DNA of 7,456 nt from Chthoniobacterales bacterium. GTDB lineage: Bacteria > Verrucomicrobiota > Verrucomicrobiia > Chthoniobacterales > JACTMZ01. The stretch lies in the NCBI GenBank assembly GCA_017853515.1, contig JAFMJK010000103.1, positions 1 to 7,456 of the forward strand. The letters are read 5' to 3'. A program made the position numbers and the translations under genes. A model generated the notes under the pieces. It did not search any database, was not told the DNA's origin, and worked only from the letters and a program-made list of their open reading frames with translations. Below, in pieces: positions 1 to 6,179 of this stretch. Within the stretch, counting starts at the first letter, position 1. The number at the start of each line of letters is the position of its first letter.

Positions 1-175
1 GGCGGGCTTCAAGCCTTTCGAGTTCATCCTTGGTTGGCGCTTTGTACCCAAGGCGTTCGAGGTGGGCGACGAGCTGACGGCCACGTTCAAGCCGCGGCGA
101 CACGTGATCACGGAAAAATACTCGGGTCTGATCAACGACTTGTTCCGGCAGTCGCGCGGGACGCGCCGGCACTAG
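1..175 (+). CDS. Acyl-CoA synthetase (AMP-forming), C-terminal end, partial
   Basis: The frame opening at base 2 is open from the window edge to a TAG at 173-175 and gives the last 57 residues of a protein. They contain GDELTATFKPRRHVITEKY followed by SGLINDLF. This matches the C-terminal lobe of long-chain fatty-acid:CoA ligases (FadD15-like AMP-binding enzymes), which end in a pattern like LTPTLKLKR-x-V-x-EKY-x-x-x-I-x-x-LY. Such enzymes activate fatty acids with ATP and CoA for lipid synthesis or beta-oxidation. The usual catalytic lysine before this motif is not clearly present (KPRR stands where LKLKR is usual), but the fragment is too short to judge activity. The gene converges on the rhomboid-like gene, and the two stops share one CTAG. 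A medium-chain or other AMP-binding ligase is the main alternative. Confidence 0.72.
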   Translation, partial: AGFKPFEFILGWRFVPKAFEVGDELTATFKPRRHVITEKYSGLINDLFRQSRGTRRH

Positions 176-948
176 GCGGTCGGCAGGTGCTGGCGGCAGA
201 ATTCCTCGCCCGAGCCGGTGACGCGGAATTCGAGGTCGGGGTCGCTCAATTCGGTGCGACCGCAGGAGACGCAGCGATGGAGGCTCGTCTCGGATTCCGC
301 GCGGAAACGGCGCAGTCGCCGGGTATCGCGTTCCTTGACCACGCGGTTGCGGACAAGAGCCGGTGCGAAAAAGAGAAGGTAATTGGCGAGCGAGGCAGCC
401 ATGGCCATTTTGGCAGACAGGGGCAGAACGACGAATTGCAGACCGAAAATGGCCGCCATGAACCATGCGATGTATTTGATTTTCACGCGCGCGATAAAAA
501 AGAGAAAGACCTCGTAGTCCGGCGCGATGGTGGCGAAGGCGAAGAAGAGCGAAAGATTGAGGAAGGTGTTGGAAGGCCCGCCGCCGAAAAAGAAAGCGGC
601 CGCCGTGCAGCCGGCCATGCCGACAAGATAGAAAACATTGAGGCGCAGCGGGCCCCATATTTCCTCCAGCGAGGTGGCGAGGAACCAGAGAAAAAGCAGC
701 GCGAAGAGAATCCAGAAAACGCTGCGCGTCTCGGGCACGAAGATGTAGGTGACAAGCCGCCACACTTCGCCCTGCATGATTTTGGCGGGGTCGAGCGAAA
801 GCACCTCGGCGTAGTCCGGGGCCGCGGTGATGAGCAGAAAGGTGAGCGCGTTGAGCAGCACGACGGCCTTGAGCAGACCGGGCGTGCCGAGCCACGGAAG
901 CCAGCGTCCGAGGAAGTTCCAGAATTTACCGTCTTCGGAGGACGTCAT
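172..948 (-). CDS. Rhomboid-fold membrane protein, probably inactive, with C-terminal zinc-binding tail
   Basis: The 258-residue product has about six hydrophobic segments (roughly 27-44, 77-96, 102-121, 128-143, 159-177, 180-198). EVWRLVTYIFVP at 61-72 resembles the rhomboid L1 loop WR motif, and the order of helices fits the rhomboid/GlpG fold. Catalytic rhomboids need a GxSG serine in TM4 and a histidine in TM6. Here TM4 begins GGGPSNTF (123-130) and the last helices (MAMAASLANYLLFF, 181-194) have no histidine; the only histidines (224, 254) lie in the cytosolic tail. I infer a pseudoprotease. The tail carries CVSC (226-229) and CRQH (251-254), spaced like a small zinc ribbon, after a basic linker. 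The start is chosen from the ATGA overlap with the upstream DUF1622 gene, which implies translational coupling. It could also be annotated as a generic rhomboid-family protein. Confidence 0.82.
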   Translation of the reverse strand: MTSSEDGKFWNFLGRWLPWLGTPGLLKAVVLLNALTFLLITAAPDYAEVLSLDPAKIMQGEVWRLVTYIFVPETRSVFWILFALLFLWFLATSLEEIWGPLRLNVFYLVGMAGCTAAAFFFGGGPSNTFLNLSLFFAFATIAPDYEVFLFFIARVKIKYIAWFMAAIFGLQFVVLPLSAKMAMAASLANYLLFFAPALVRNRVVKERDTRRLRRFRAESETSLHRCVSCGRTELSDPDLEFRVTGSGEEFCRQHLPTA

Positions 949-1298
949 GACTGGCCTGATGGCTTCGCTTGCCAGGGCCAGCGTCCGTTGATTTCCAACT
1001 CGAGCGAGAGGCTAAGGAACGTTCGGATGACCACGATGGCGCCGAGCACAACCATGTTTTGCAGGGTCGGAGCAACGGCAACGGTTTTGATAATGTCGCC
1101 GGCGACGAGCAGCTCGAGGCCGAGGAGAATGGCGCGGCCGAGGTTTTGCCGGTAGGCCATGTAACGGTCGAGGCCCGTCGGAGGCGGCACCAAAAAAGCG
1201 CGCACGGTGGCCGCAAGAATACCGACAACAATCACGGCAACGCCGGCTGCGTCGACAAACATGCCGATTTGCTCAACGTATAGCTGGAAGCTGTTCAT
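945..1298 (-). CDS. DUF1622 family membrane protein
   Basis: The product is 117 residues when started at the ATG at 1298, giving MNSFQLYVEQIG. The frame is open upstream to 1349, but those 17 extra residues are arginine- and glycine-rich and unlike the family. Hydrophobic segments lie near 14-32, 52-72 and 82-100. NLGRAILLGLELLVAGDIIK (52-71) and LGAIVVIRTFLSLSLELEI (85-103) are the conserved signature of the DUF1622 integral membrane family, whose biochemical role is unknown. No clear Shine-Dalgarno precedes the start; an AGGCGG lies about 15 bases upstream. It is the first gene of an operon with the rhomboid-like gene, its TGA stop overlapping that gene's ATG. The pairing suggests the two work together in the inner membrane, which is an inference. 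Confidence 0.85.
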   Translation of the reverse strand: MNSFQLYVEQIGMFVDAAGVAVIVVGILAATVRAFLVPPPTGLDRYMAYRQNLGRAILLGLELLVAGDIIKTVAVAPTLQNMVVLGAIVVIRTFLSLSLELEINGRWPWQAKPSGQS

Positions 1299-1398
1299 GG
1301 GCACGAAGGGTGAACCGCCTCCGCCGCGGGCACAAGCGCGCAGCGCCACGGCTTTCCGTGCTGGCTACGGCGCGGGACGCGCGTCATCGTCGACATCT

Positions 1399-1881
1399 GT
1401 GGGAGTGGAGACCGAGCGAAAATTCCTCGTCGACGGGGATGCGTGGCGCGGCGAAGCGCGCGCGCGCCGCGCCTTGCGTCAGGGCTATTTGGCCATCGAC
1501 GGGAAAACTACCGTGCGGGTGAGAACGGATGGCGTGTCGGCGTGGTTGACGGTCAAGGGGGCGAACACGGGCCTGTCCCGGCCGGAGTTCGAATACGCCG
1601 TGCCCGTGCGGGATGCAGACGAATTGCTCGGCTTGTGCGCGGGCCGGCTGGTCGAGAAGATCCGGCACCATGTGCCGGTTGGGGAGAAATTGTGGGAAGT
1701 GGACGAGTTCACGGGAGCAAATCAGGGGTTGGTTGTGGCGGAGCTGGAGTTGGCGGACCCGGACGAGGATTTTGTGCGCCCGGAATGGTTGGGACCGGAA
1801 GTCTCGGGTGACCCCCGATACCTCAACGCGAATCTGAGTGTCCGGCCTTATGCGGCATGGACGGACGGTAGCTCGCTCTAA
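1399..1881 (+). CDS. CYTH domain protein (triphosphate tunnel metalloenzyme)
   Basis: Started at the GTG at 1399, the protein is 160 residues and opens MGVETERKFLV, with the ExExK hallmark of the CYTH superfamily at residues 4-8. Further conserved pieces follow in order: RQGYLAIDGKTTVRVRTDG, AWLTVKGANTGLSRPEFEY, LVEKIRHHVPVGEKLWEVDEF and LVVAELELADPDEDF. The alternating charged residues line the tunnel that binds a triphosphate with divalent metal. Stand-alone bacterial members of this short type are usually tripolyphosphatases or of unknown substrate and are often labelled adenylate cyclase by name only. A GTG at 1405 would give VETERKFLV and is nearly as good; neither has a clear Shine-Dalgarno. 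The frame is open upstream to 1207, but that part overlaps the divergent DUF1622 gene and has no family resemblance. It converges on the reductase gene. Confidence 0.88.
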   Translation: MGVETERKFLVDGDAWRGEARARRALRQGYLAIDGKTTVRVRTDGVSAWLTVKGANTGLSRPEFEYAVPVRDADELLGLCAGRLVEKIRHHVPVGEKLWEVDEFTGANQGLVVAELELADPDEDFVRPEWLGPEVSGDPRYLNANLSVRPYAAWTDGSSL

Positions 1882-2006
1882 CTGTTTCGGTCGCGGCGAG
1901 GTTTGGCTTTGTGGTGGCACCCGAGGGCGCTTGCACAGAGTTGGCAAGTATACATGACATATATTGTATGGACTTATGCCTATATGCCTGACAGAGGCTT
2001 CTGGGC
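1882..2006. other. Convergent intergenic spacer with AT-rich pocket
   Basis: This 125-base spacer separates the CYTH stop from the end of the reductase gene. Bases 1945-1990 are much more AT-rich than anything nearby. They hold a 5-bp inverted repeat (ATACA 1950-1954, TGTAT 1965-1969) and a tandem TATGCC (1975-1980 and 1983-1988). At 1995-2008, AGGC-TTCTGG-GCCT followed by ATTTT forms a weak plus-strand hairpin with a short T run that could help end CYTH transcription. It overlaps the reductase stop. No gene is seen in the spacer. Confidence 0.35.
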
Positions 2007-2885
2007 CTATTTTCCGCCCGCGTAACGGGTTTGGACGTAGTCGGCGACGGCCTCCTGCCACGGTCTCATCGGACGCCCCAATAGCTCCTCGACGCGCCGG
2101 CAAGTCATGCTGGTGTGGACCGGTCGCCGCGCGACCATGGCCGATATATCAGCCAATCGCAGCGGCTCGGGCTTGGGCCCCGGCGCCAAGATTCCGGCCC
2201 GCTCGGCCACGGCCATAGCCTCGGCCGCCCAATCCAACCAAGTGCAGATCCCCGAATTGCAGACGTGATAAATCCCGCCAGGCGCCCCGGGATTCATCAA
2301 GACCTTGAGCGCCGCGCCGATATCCGCGGTATAGGACGGAGACGACCACTTGTCGGCCACCGCTTTGACCCGTTCGCCGCGCATGGCGGTTTGCAGGGCC
2401 TTGTCGACAAAACTGTCGCGGTCCGGTCCGAAGACCCACGAAACCCGCACCACGGCATGGCGCGCATCGGCGTCCATAACGGCACGTTCCCCGGCCCATT
2501 TCGTTTCGCCATACCACGACACCGGCGCAGGCTCGTCGTCCTCGGCGTAAGGCGTCTTTTTCTCCCCGGAGAAGACGTAATCGGTGCTGATATGAATCAA
2601 GCGAGCCCCGACGTCGGTCGCGGCTTTCGCCACCGCTCCGGGGGCTGTGGCGTTGACGAGCTCGGACTTGGTGCGCTCTGTTTCGCACTCGTCGACGTTG
2701 GTCATGGCGGCCGAATTCACCACGATGTCGGGCGCGGCCTGCCGGACCATGTTCGCCACTTTGACCGGATCGCCGAGATCGGCTGTCTGGCGCCCCCAAG
2801 CGATGACCTCGTGATCTGTCGCGTAATCGCGGGCCAAAGCGGCACCGAGGCGGCCGCCCGCACCAAGGATAACGATTCGTGCCAT
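2007..2885 (-). CDS. rfbD: dTDP-4-dehydrorhamnose reductase family protein (RmlD-like)
   Basis: The 292-residue product is an extended short-chain dehydrogenase. It has an N-terminal Rossmann NAD(P) loop GAGGRLG at 8-14, NSAAMTNVDECE at 57-68, STDYVFSG at 100-107 and the catalytic YxxxK as YGETK at 125-129. RPVHTSM (254-260) sits where RmlD proteins carry the substrate-side RPxxS segment. RmlD reduces dTDP-4-keto-L-rhamnose to dTDP-L-rhamnose, the last step of rhamnose-donor synthesis for surface polysaccharide. Length is normal. GAGGGGA (complement of 2891-2897) lies five bases before the ATG and supports this start. No rmlA, rmlB or rmlC is nearby, so the substrate may differ; a related NDP-sugar or methionine adenosyltransferase regulatory subunit-like role is possible. 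It follows the TetR gene by 21 bases on the same strand. Confidence 0.82.
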   Translation of the reverse strand: MARIVILGAGGRLGAALARDYATDHEVIAWGRQTADLGDPVKVANMVRQAAPDIVVNSAAMTNVDECETERTKSELVNATAPGAVAKAATDVGARLIHISTDYVFSGEKKTPYAEDDEPAPVSWYGETKWAGERAVMDADARHAVVRVSWVFGPDRDSFVDKALQTAMRGERVKAVADKWSSPSYTADIGAALKVLMNPGAPGGIYHVCNSGICTWLDWAAEAMAVAERAGILAPGPKPEPLRLADISAMVARRPVHTSMTCRRVEELLGRPMRPWQEAVADYVQTRYAGGK

Positions 2886-2890
2886 GGATT

Positions 2891-2897
2891 TCCCCTC
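2891..2897 (-). promoter_or_regulatory. Ribosome binding site of the RmlD-like gene
   Basis: The minus strand reads GAGGGGA, five bases before the ATG at 2885. It is one of the few good Shine-Dalgarno sequences in this window and lies between the TetR stop and the reductase start, so the reductase can be translated on its own from a shared message. Confidence 0.6.
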
Positions 2898-2906
2898 GCC
2901 CTGCGG

Positions 2907-3554
2907 CTATTTCGCCACGGGGCTCAGTCCCCCGATCATGAAAGCGGTCATTTCTTCCTCGAGCAGGTCGAATTGTTTGCTCTCGGAACGCGTGCGCAGG
3001 AACCAGTCCATGCTGTCGTGCATCAGCCTGACGCCGAGCACCGTGGCGAAGGCGCAGAAGAACCGGGCGTAGACCTGCTGCGAGGCAAGCCCCGGAAAAG
3101 TGCGCTGCAATTCGTCGTGATAGAAGTCGATGACGTTCTGGTAAAAAACTTTGTGGATGTGGGAAAAACGGTGCGGATCGTCGATGAGCATCTGTGCGAC
3201 GAGGCGCACCATGATGGCGCGGTTGCCTTTGCTCTGCCGCAAAGCTTTGAACATCGGATCGATGAGCGCGGCGACAAGCTCGGTCACCGGGATGGGATTT
3301 TTGCCGTGTTTGTCCTTGAGGTTTTTCAGGCGCAGAATGCGCTCGTTGTTGATCGGCGTGAGGCGCCGGTCGGCCATGGCGTGGATCAGTTTGTCCTTCG
3401 AGCCGAAGTGGTAATTGACCGCGGCGAGGTTCACGCCGGCGAGCAGAGTGACCTCGCGCAGGGACATACCATGGAAGCCGCTCGCCGCGTAGATGCGCTC
3501 GGCGGCTTTGAGGATCCTTTCGCGCGTGCTGTCGAGGGGGACTTTTTTCGGCAT
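2907..3554 (-). CDS. TetR/AcrR family transcriptional regulator, PsrA-like DNA-binding domain
   Basis: The 215-residue product has the usual TetR layout: an N-terminal helix (RERILKAAERIYAASGF, 11-27), a helix-turn-helix with SLREVTLLAGVNLAAVNYHF (31-50), GSKDKL (51-56), and an all-helical C-terminal ligand domain. The AGVNLAAVNYHFGSK stretch is the form typical of the PsrA/CerR branch, some of which sense fatty acids; this is resemblance only and the ligand here is unknown. The C-terminal half is not recognised beyond the fold. It heads an operon with the RmlD-like gene and is divergent from pdxH with about 110 bases between starts. No strong Shine-Dalgarno precedes the ATG at 3554. An 11-base palindrome lies directly before the start, so autoregulation is likely. 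Confidence 0.88.
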   Translation of the reverse strand: MPKKVPLDSTRERILKAAERIYAASGFHGMSLREVTLLAGVNLAAVNYHFGSKDKLIHAMADRRLTPINNERILRLKNLKDKHGKNPIPVTELVAALIDPMFKALRQSKGNRAIMVRLVAQMLIDDPHRFSHIHKVFYQNVIDFYHDELQRTFPGLASQQVYARFFCAFATVLGVRLMHDSMDWFLRTRSESKQFDLLEEEMTAFMIGGLSPVAK

Positions 3555-3555
3555 A

Positions 3556-3566
3556 CGTTTTAAACG
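3556..3566. promoter_or_regulatory. Candidate TetR operator palindrome
   Basis: CGTTT-T-AAACG is a perfect 5-bp inverted repeat around one central base. It begins one base before the TetR start codon (on the minus strand) in the TetR/pdxH divergent spacer. TetR regulators commonly bind short palindromes beside their own gene. The arms are shorter than most known operators, so the call rests on position and symmetry. Confidence 0.35.
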
Positions 3567-3664
3567 GACAATTGAACGGCAAGCGGCCGCCCCGTCAACT
3601 CCGGTCTGCGCAAGCGGGGCAAAAGTGGCTGACGCCCCCGCGTGCCGGCCCTAAAGTTCGGGTC

Positions 3665-4315
3665 ATGTCCAACGCGCGCCATCCCGACGTCGCCGCCTTG
3701 CGCCGCGAATACACGCGTCAGGGTTTGCGCCGCACCGATCTCGATCCGGATCCCATCGCCCAATTCCGCCAATGGTTCGGCGAGGCCACCGCTGCGGAGT
3801 TGGTCGAACCCAATGCCATGGTGCTGGCGACGACGAACGGAAAGCGGCCGAGTTCCCGCACCGTTCTGCTCAAGGCCTACGACGAGCGCGGTTTTGTCTT
3901 TTTCACCAACTATGAGAGCCGCAAGGCGCAGGAGATCGCGACAAACCCCGACGCGAGCCTGCTCTTCCCGTGGTATCCGCTCGAGCGCCAGGTCGGGATC
4001 CTCGGGCGCGCCGAGCGGATCAGCGCCGCGGAGTCACTGGCCTATTTCGCCTCGCGCCCGCATGGCAGCCGCCTCGGGGCTTGGGTCTCGCAACAAAGCG
4101 CCGTGGTCAGTTCACGGCAATTCCTCGAGATGAAGTGGGACGAGATGAAGCGCAAATTCGCCGACGGAGAGGTTCCCCTGCCCTCTTTCTGGGGGGGCAT
4201 CCGCGTGGTTCCGACAGAGATCGAGTTCTGGCAGGGGCGGGAAAACCGCCTTCACGACCGGTTCCGCTACACGCGGTCGGGCGCTGCTTGGACCATCGAA
4301 CGGCTGGCCCCCTGA
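3665..4315 (+). CDS. pdxH: Pyridoxine/pyridoxamine 5'-phosphate oxidase
   Basis: The 216-residue product is the FMN enzyme that oxidises pyridoxine or pyridoxamine 5'-phosphate to pyridoxal 5'-phosphate with oxygen, serving both synthesis and salvage of vitamin B6 in the cytoplasm. Visible motifs are RTVLLK (65-70), FTNYESRK (80-87), FPWYPLERQVGILGRAERI (101-119), SRPHGSRLGAWVSQQS (130-145), PLPSFWGGIRVVPTEIEFWQ (171-190) and the C-terminal GRENRLHDR (191-199), all expected FMN- and PLP-contacting segments. The length is normal for the family. The frame is open upstream to 3572, but family resemblance begins at the ATG at 3665 (MSNARHPDVAALRREY); only a weak GGG precedes it. A run of seven G at 4191-4197 sits inside the conserved SFWGG without disturbing the frame. 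It is followed by phosphofructokinase after 52 bases. Confidence 0.94.
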   Translation: MSNARHPDVAALRREYTRQGLRRTDLDPDPIAQFRQWFGEATAAELVEPNAMVLATTNGKRPSSRTVLLKAYDERGFVFFTNYESRKAQEIATNPDASLLFPWYPLERQVGILGRAERISAAESLAYFASRPHGSRLGAWVSQQSAVVSSRQFLEMKWDEMKRKFADGEVPLPSFWGGIRVVPTEIEFWQGRENRLHDRFRYTRSGAAWTIERLAP

Positions 4316-4367
4316 GGCCGAGTCTCGACGGCGCACAACCGTCCCACTAAATTTCGCTGCTCAATTT

Positions 4368-5591
4368 ATGGCCACAAGCAAAGCTCCCGTCGGCAACATG
4401 GTTATCGCCCAAAGCGGCGGACCGACCATGGTGATCAACCAAAGTCTCATCGGCGCCGTCCTCGAGGCGAAAAAACACAAGCAGATCAAAAACATCTACG
4501 GCTCCCTGCACGGCATCGCCGGCATCCTCGGGGAAAATTTCATCGACCTGCGCAAGGAGAGCGCGTCGACGCTCGAGGCGGTGGCCAAGACCCCGTCCTC
4601 CGGCCTCGGATCCGTGCGCAAGAAACCGACCAAGGACGACTGCCTGGCCATCTTCAAGGTCCTGCAGAAGTATGACGTCCGTTACTTTTTCTACATCGGC
4701 GGCAACGACACGGCCGAAACGACGCACATCATCAACGAGGAAGCCAAGGCGAACCGTTATCCGTTGCAGTGCTTCCACATTCCCAAGACGATCGACAACG
4801 ACCTTCGCGAGAACGACCACACGCCGGGCTTCGGCAGCGGGGCACGCTTCGTGGCCGAGGCGTTCATGGGCGACAACCTCGATAACCGGGCCCTCCCCGG
4901 GGTGAAGATCAACATCATCATGGGCCGTCATGCCGGGTTTCTCACCGCGGCAGCCGCGCTGGCCCGCGTTTATCCGGACGACGGTCCGCATCTTGTCTAT
5001 CTGCCCGAGCGTCCGTTCGACGAAGGCAAATTCGCCAAGGATGTCGAACGGGTTTACCAGAAACTCGGGCGCTGTGTCGTCGCGGTCTCGGAAGGTATTT
5101 GCGACAAAAACGGCACGGCCATCGCGGCCAAGCTGAGCAAGGAAGTCGATTCGCACGGCAACGTGCAATTGAGCGGTTCCGGGGCGCTCGGCGATTTGCT
5201 CTCGGGGATCATCAAGAGCAAAACGAAGATTTCCCGCGTACGCGCCGACACCTTCGGGTATTTGCAGCGTTCGTTCCCGGATATCGCCTCATCGGTCGAT
5301 TCCGGCGAAGCGCGCGAAGTCGGCAAACTCGCCGTGAAGCACGCGGTAGCGGGCAAAAAACAGAGCGGTTCAGTCACAATCAACCGCAAAGCCGGCAAGA
5401 AATACTCACCGTCCTACGGATTGGTCGAACTGCGTCAGGTGTCCAAAGAAACCCGACACATGCCCGACAAATTCATCAACAAGGACGCGAACGACGTCAC
5501 TCCGGCCTTCATCGCCTACGCCAAACCACTGGTCGGGAACCTGCCCGAGATCGGACGATTCAAGGGCGTGCGGGTGAAGAAGTTGAGGTAG
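4368..5591 (+). CDS. pfp: Pyrophosphate-dependent 6-phosphofructokinase
   Basis: The 407-residue product belongs to the PfkA superfamily and phosphorylates fructose 6-phosphate, probably with PPi and reversibly, in glycolysis and gluconeogenesis. The nucleotide/phosphate loop is AQSGGPTMVINQS (14-26). GGNDTAETT at 111-119 has an aspartate (D114) where ATP enzymes have the glycine of GGDGS, and PKTIDNDL at 139-146 has lysine K140 in place of that site's glycine. Both residues are the classic marks of PPi specificity. MGRHAGFL (185-192) is the fructose 6-phosphate-binding motif. YLPERPFD (211-218) also fits the family. The length is typical of the roughly 400-residue PPi type. No Shine-Dalgarno is visible before the ATG; the start is fixed by the short N-terminus before the loop. 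It may be co-transcribed with pdxH. ATP use cannot be fully excluded from sequence. Confidence 0.93.
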   Translation: MATSKAPVGNMVIAQSGGPTMVINQSLIGAVLEAKKHKQIKNIYGSLHGIAGILGENFIDLRKESASTLEAVAKTPSSGLGSVRKKPTKDDCLAIFKVLQKYDVRYFFYIGGNDTAETTHIINEEAKANRYPLQCFHIPKTIDNDLRENDHTPGFGSGARFVAEAFMGDNLDNRALPGVKINIIMGRHAGFLTAAAALARVYPDDGPHLVYLPERPFDEGKFAKDVERVYQKLGRCVVAVSEGICDKNGTAIAAKLSKEVDSHGNVQLSGSGALGDLLSGIIKSKTKISRVRADTFGYLQRSFPDIASSVDSGEAREVGKLAVKHAVAGKKQSGSVTINRKAGKKYSPSYGLVELRQVSKETRHMPDKFINKDANDVTPAFIAYAKPLVGNLPEIGRFKGVRVKKLR

Positions 5592-5626
5592 CGGCATCTC
5601 CGGGCAACCTTTCCGCCAGCCGGCAC

Positions 5627-6085
5627 TTAGCGCGGCTGTCCGGGGTCCGGCTGCCGCTCCAGCCTCCTGGCGCCCAACGGATTGATCTCCGACGCAAAGA
5701 CCACTTCTTGCCCCTCTTCGGCGGGAGCGGGAACAAGCGCGGCGTTTTCCATGCGCAGGACGTGGTTGTAGGCCGAGACGTCTGTCTCCTCGCTGCGGAA
5801 CTCGCCGGTCGTTGGCTCTTGGCGCGCTACCGCGGTGCAGACGAGTTCGATCAGGTTCCCGCGCCTGCTGAAGGTGCCTTCCAGTCTGCGTCCCGATCCG
5901 TGGGGAAAAACGCCGGCGGCGACTTCGACGAGCGACTCGGCCCGCCACGTTCCATCCTCGCCGAAAAAATACATGACAGCCGGATTTTCGGCGTCACGGT
6001 AAGAGCCCGCGACTTTGGCGCGGCCGCAGCCGAACAGGGCCAGCGCAACCGCGAGCATCAAGAAACTGCGAAAAAAGTCAGGCAT
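5627..6085 (-). CDS. Small putative lipoprotein
   Basis: I do not recognise a named family. Started at the ATG at 6085, the product is 152 residues with a lipoprotein signal: hydrophobic FFRSFLMLAVALALFGC with the lipobox cysteine at residue 20. GGAG on the minus strand just before the ATG supports this start; the frame runs open to 6313 but that part overlaps the divergent gene. The mature part has VAGSYRDAENPAVMYFFGED, then GTWRAESLVEV, GSGRRLEGTFSRRGNLIELV and RMENAALVPAP. Short beta-strand-like stretches with glycine turns suggest a small beta-barrel or lipocalin-like fold. It would be anchored to a periplasmic membrane face. It converges on phosphofructokinase with 35 bases between stops and is divergent from the secreted protein gene at 6180, whose core looks similar. 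Confidence 0.68.
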   Translation of the reverse strand: MPDFFRSFLMLAVALALFGCGRAKVAGSYRDAENPAVMYFFGEDGTWRAESLVEVAAGVFPHGSGRRLEGTFSRRGNLIELVCTAVARQEPTTGEFRSEETDVSAYNHVLRMENAALVPAPAEEGQEVVFASEINPLGARRLERQPDPGQPR

Positions 6086-6116
6086 TTCTCCAGACCTGCC
6101 GAGGACTGGAACTCCG

Positions 6117-6148
6117 GGCAAGGCAAATCGGCGCAATCCCTCCTTGCC
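6117..6148. repeat. Inverted repeat in the divergent spacer
   Basis: GGCAAGG (6117-6123) and CCTTGCC (6142-6148) are perfect 7-base inverted arms separated by 18 bases. They lie in the 94-base spacer between the divergent lipoprotein and secreted-protein genes. They could be a regulator site or a leader hairpin; chance is possible at this arm length. Confidence 0.35.
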
Positions 6149-6170
6149 AAGCGGGCCCGATCGAAATAAC

Positions 6171-6174
6171 GGAG
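6171..6174 (+). promoter_or_regulatory. Ribosome binding site of the small secreted protein gene
   Basis: GGAG five bases before the ATG at 6180 decides this start over the longer open frame, which begins at 6015 inside the oppositely oriented lipoprotein gene. Confidence 0.55.
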
Positions 6175-6179
6175 AACGC

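Noticed and set aside
34..1155. Long plus-strand open frame opposite the membrane operon
   Set aside because: It is rich in charged residues with no family resemblance and is the antisense of two recognised membrane proteins in GC-rich DNA.
2115..3582. Long open frames on both strands overlapping the RmlD-like and TetR genes
   Set aside because: Both lie out of frame over well-supported genes and read as low-complexity arginine- or histidine-rich text typical of GC-rich shadows.
4191..4197. Run of seven G in pdxH as a possible frameshift or slippery site
   Set aside because: The conserved SFWGGIR motif and the C-terminal motif are both intact in the same frame, so no shift has occurred.
5592..5626. 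Bidirectional terminator between phosphofructokinase and the lipoprotein gene
   Set aside because: No convincing stem followed by a T run on either strand in these 35 bases.
5099..6169. Plus-strand open frame of 356 codons over the phosphofructokinase end and lipoprotein gene
   Set aside because: It is out of frame with the recognised phosphofructokinase and antisense to the lipoprotein, with no domain resemblance.
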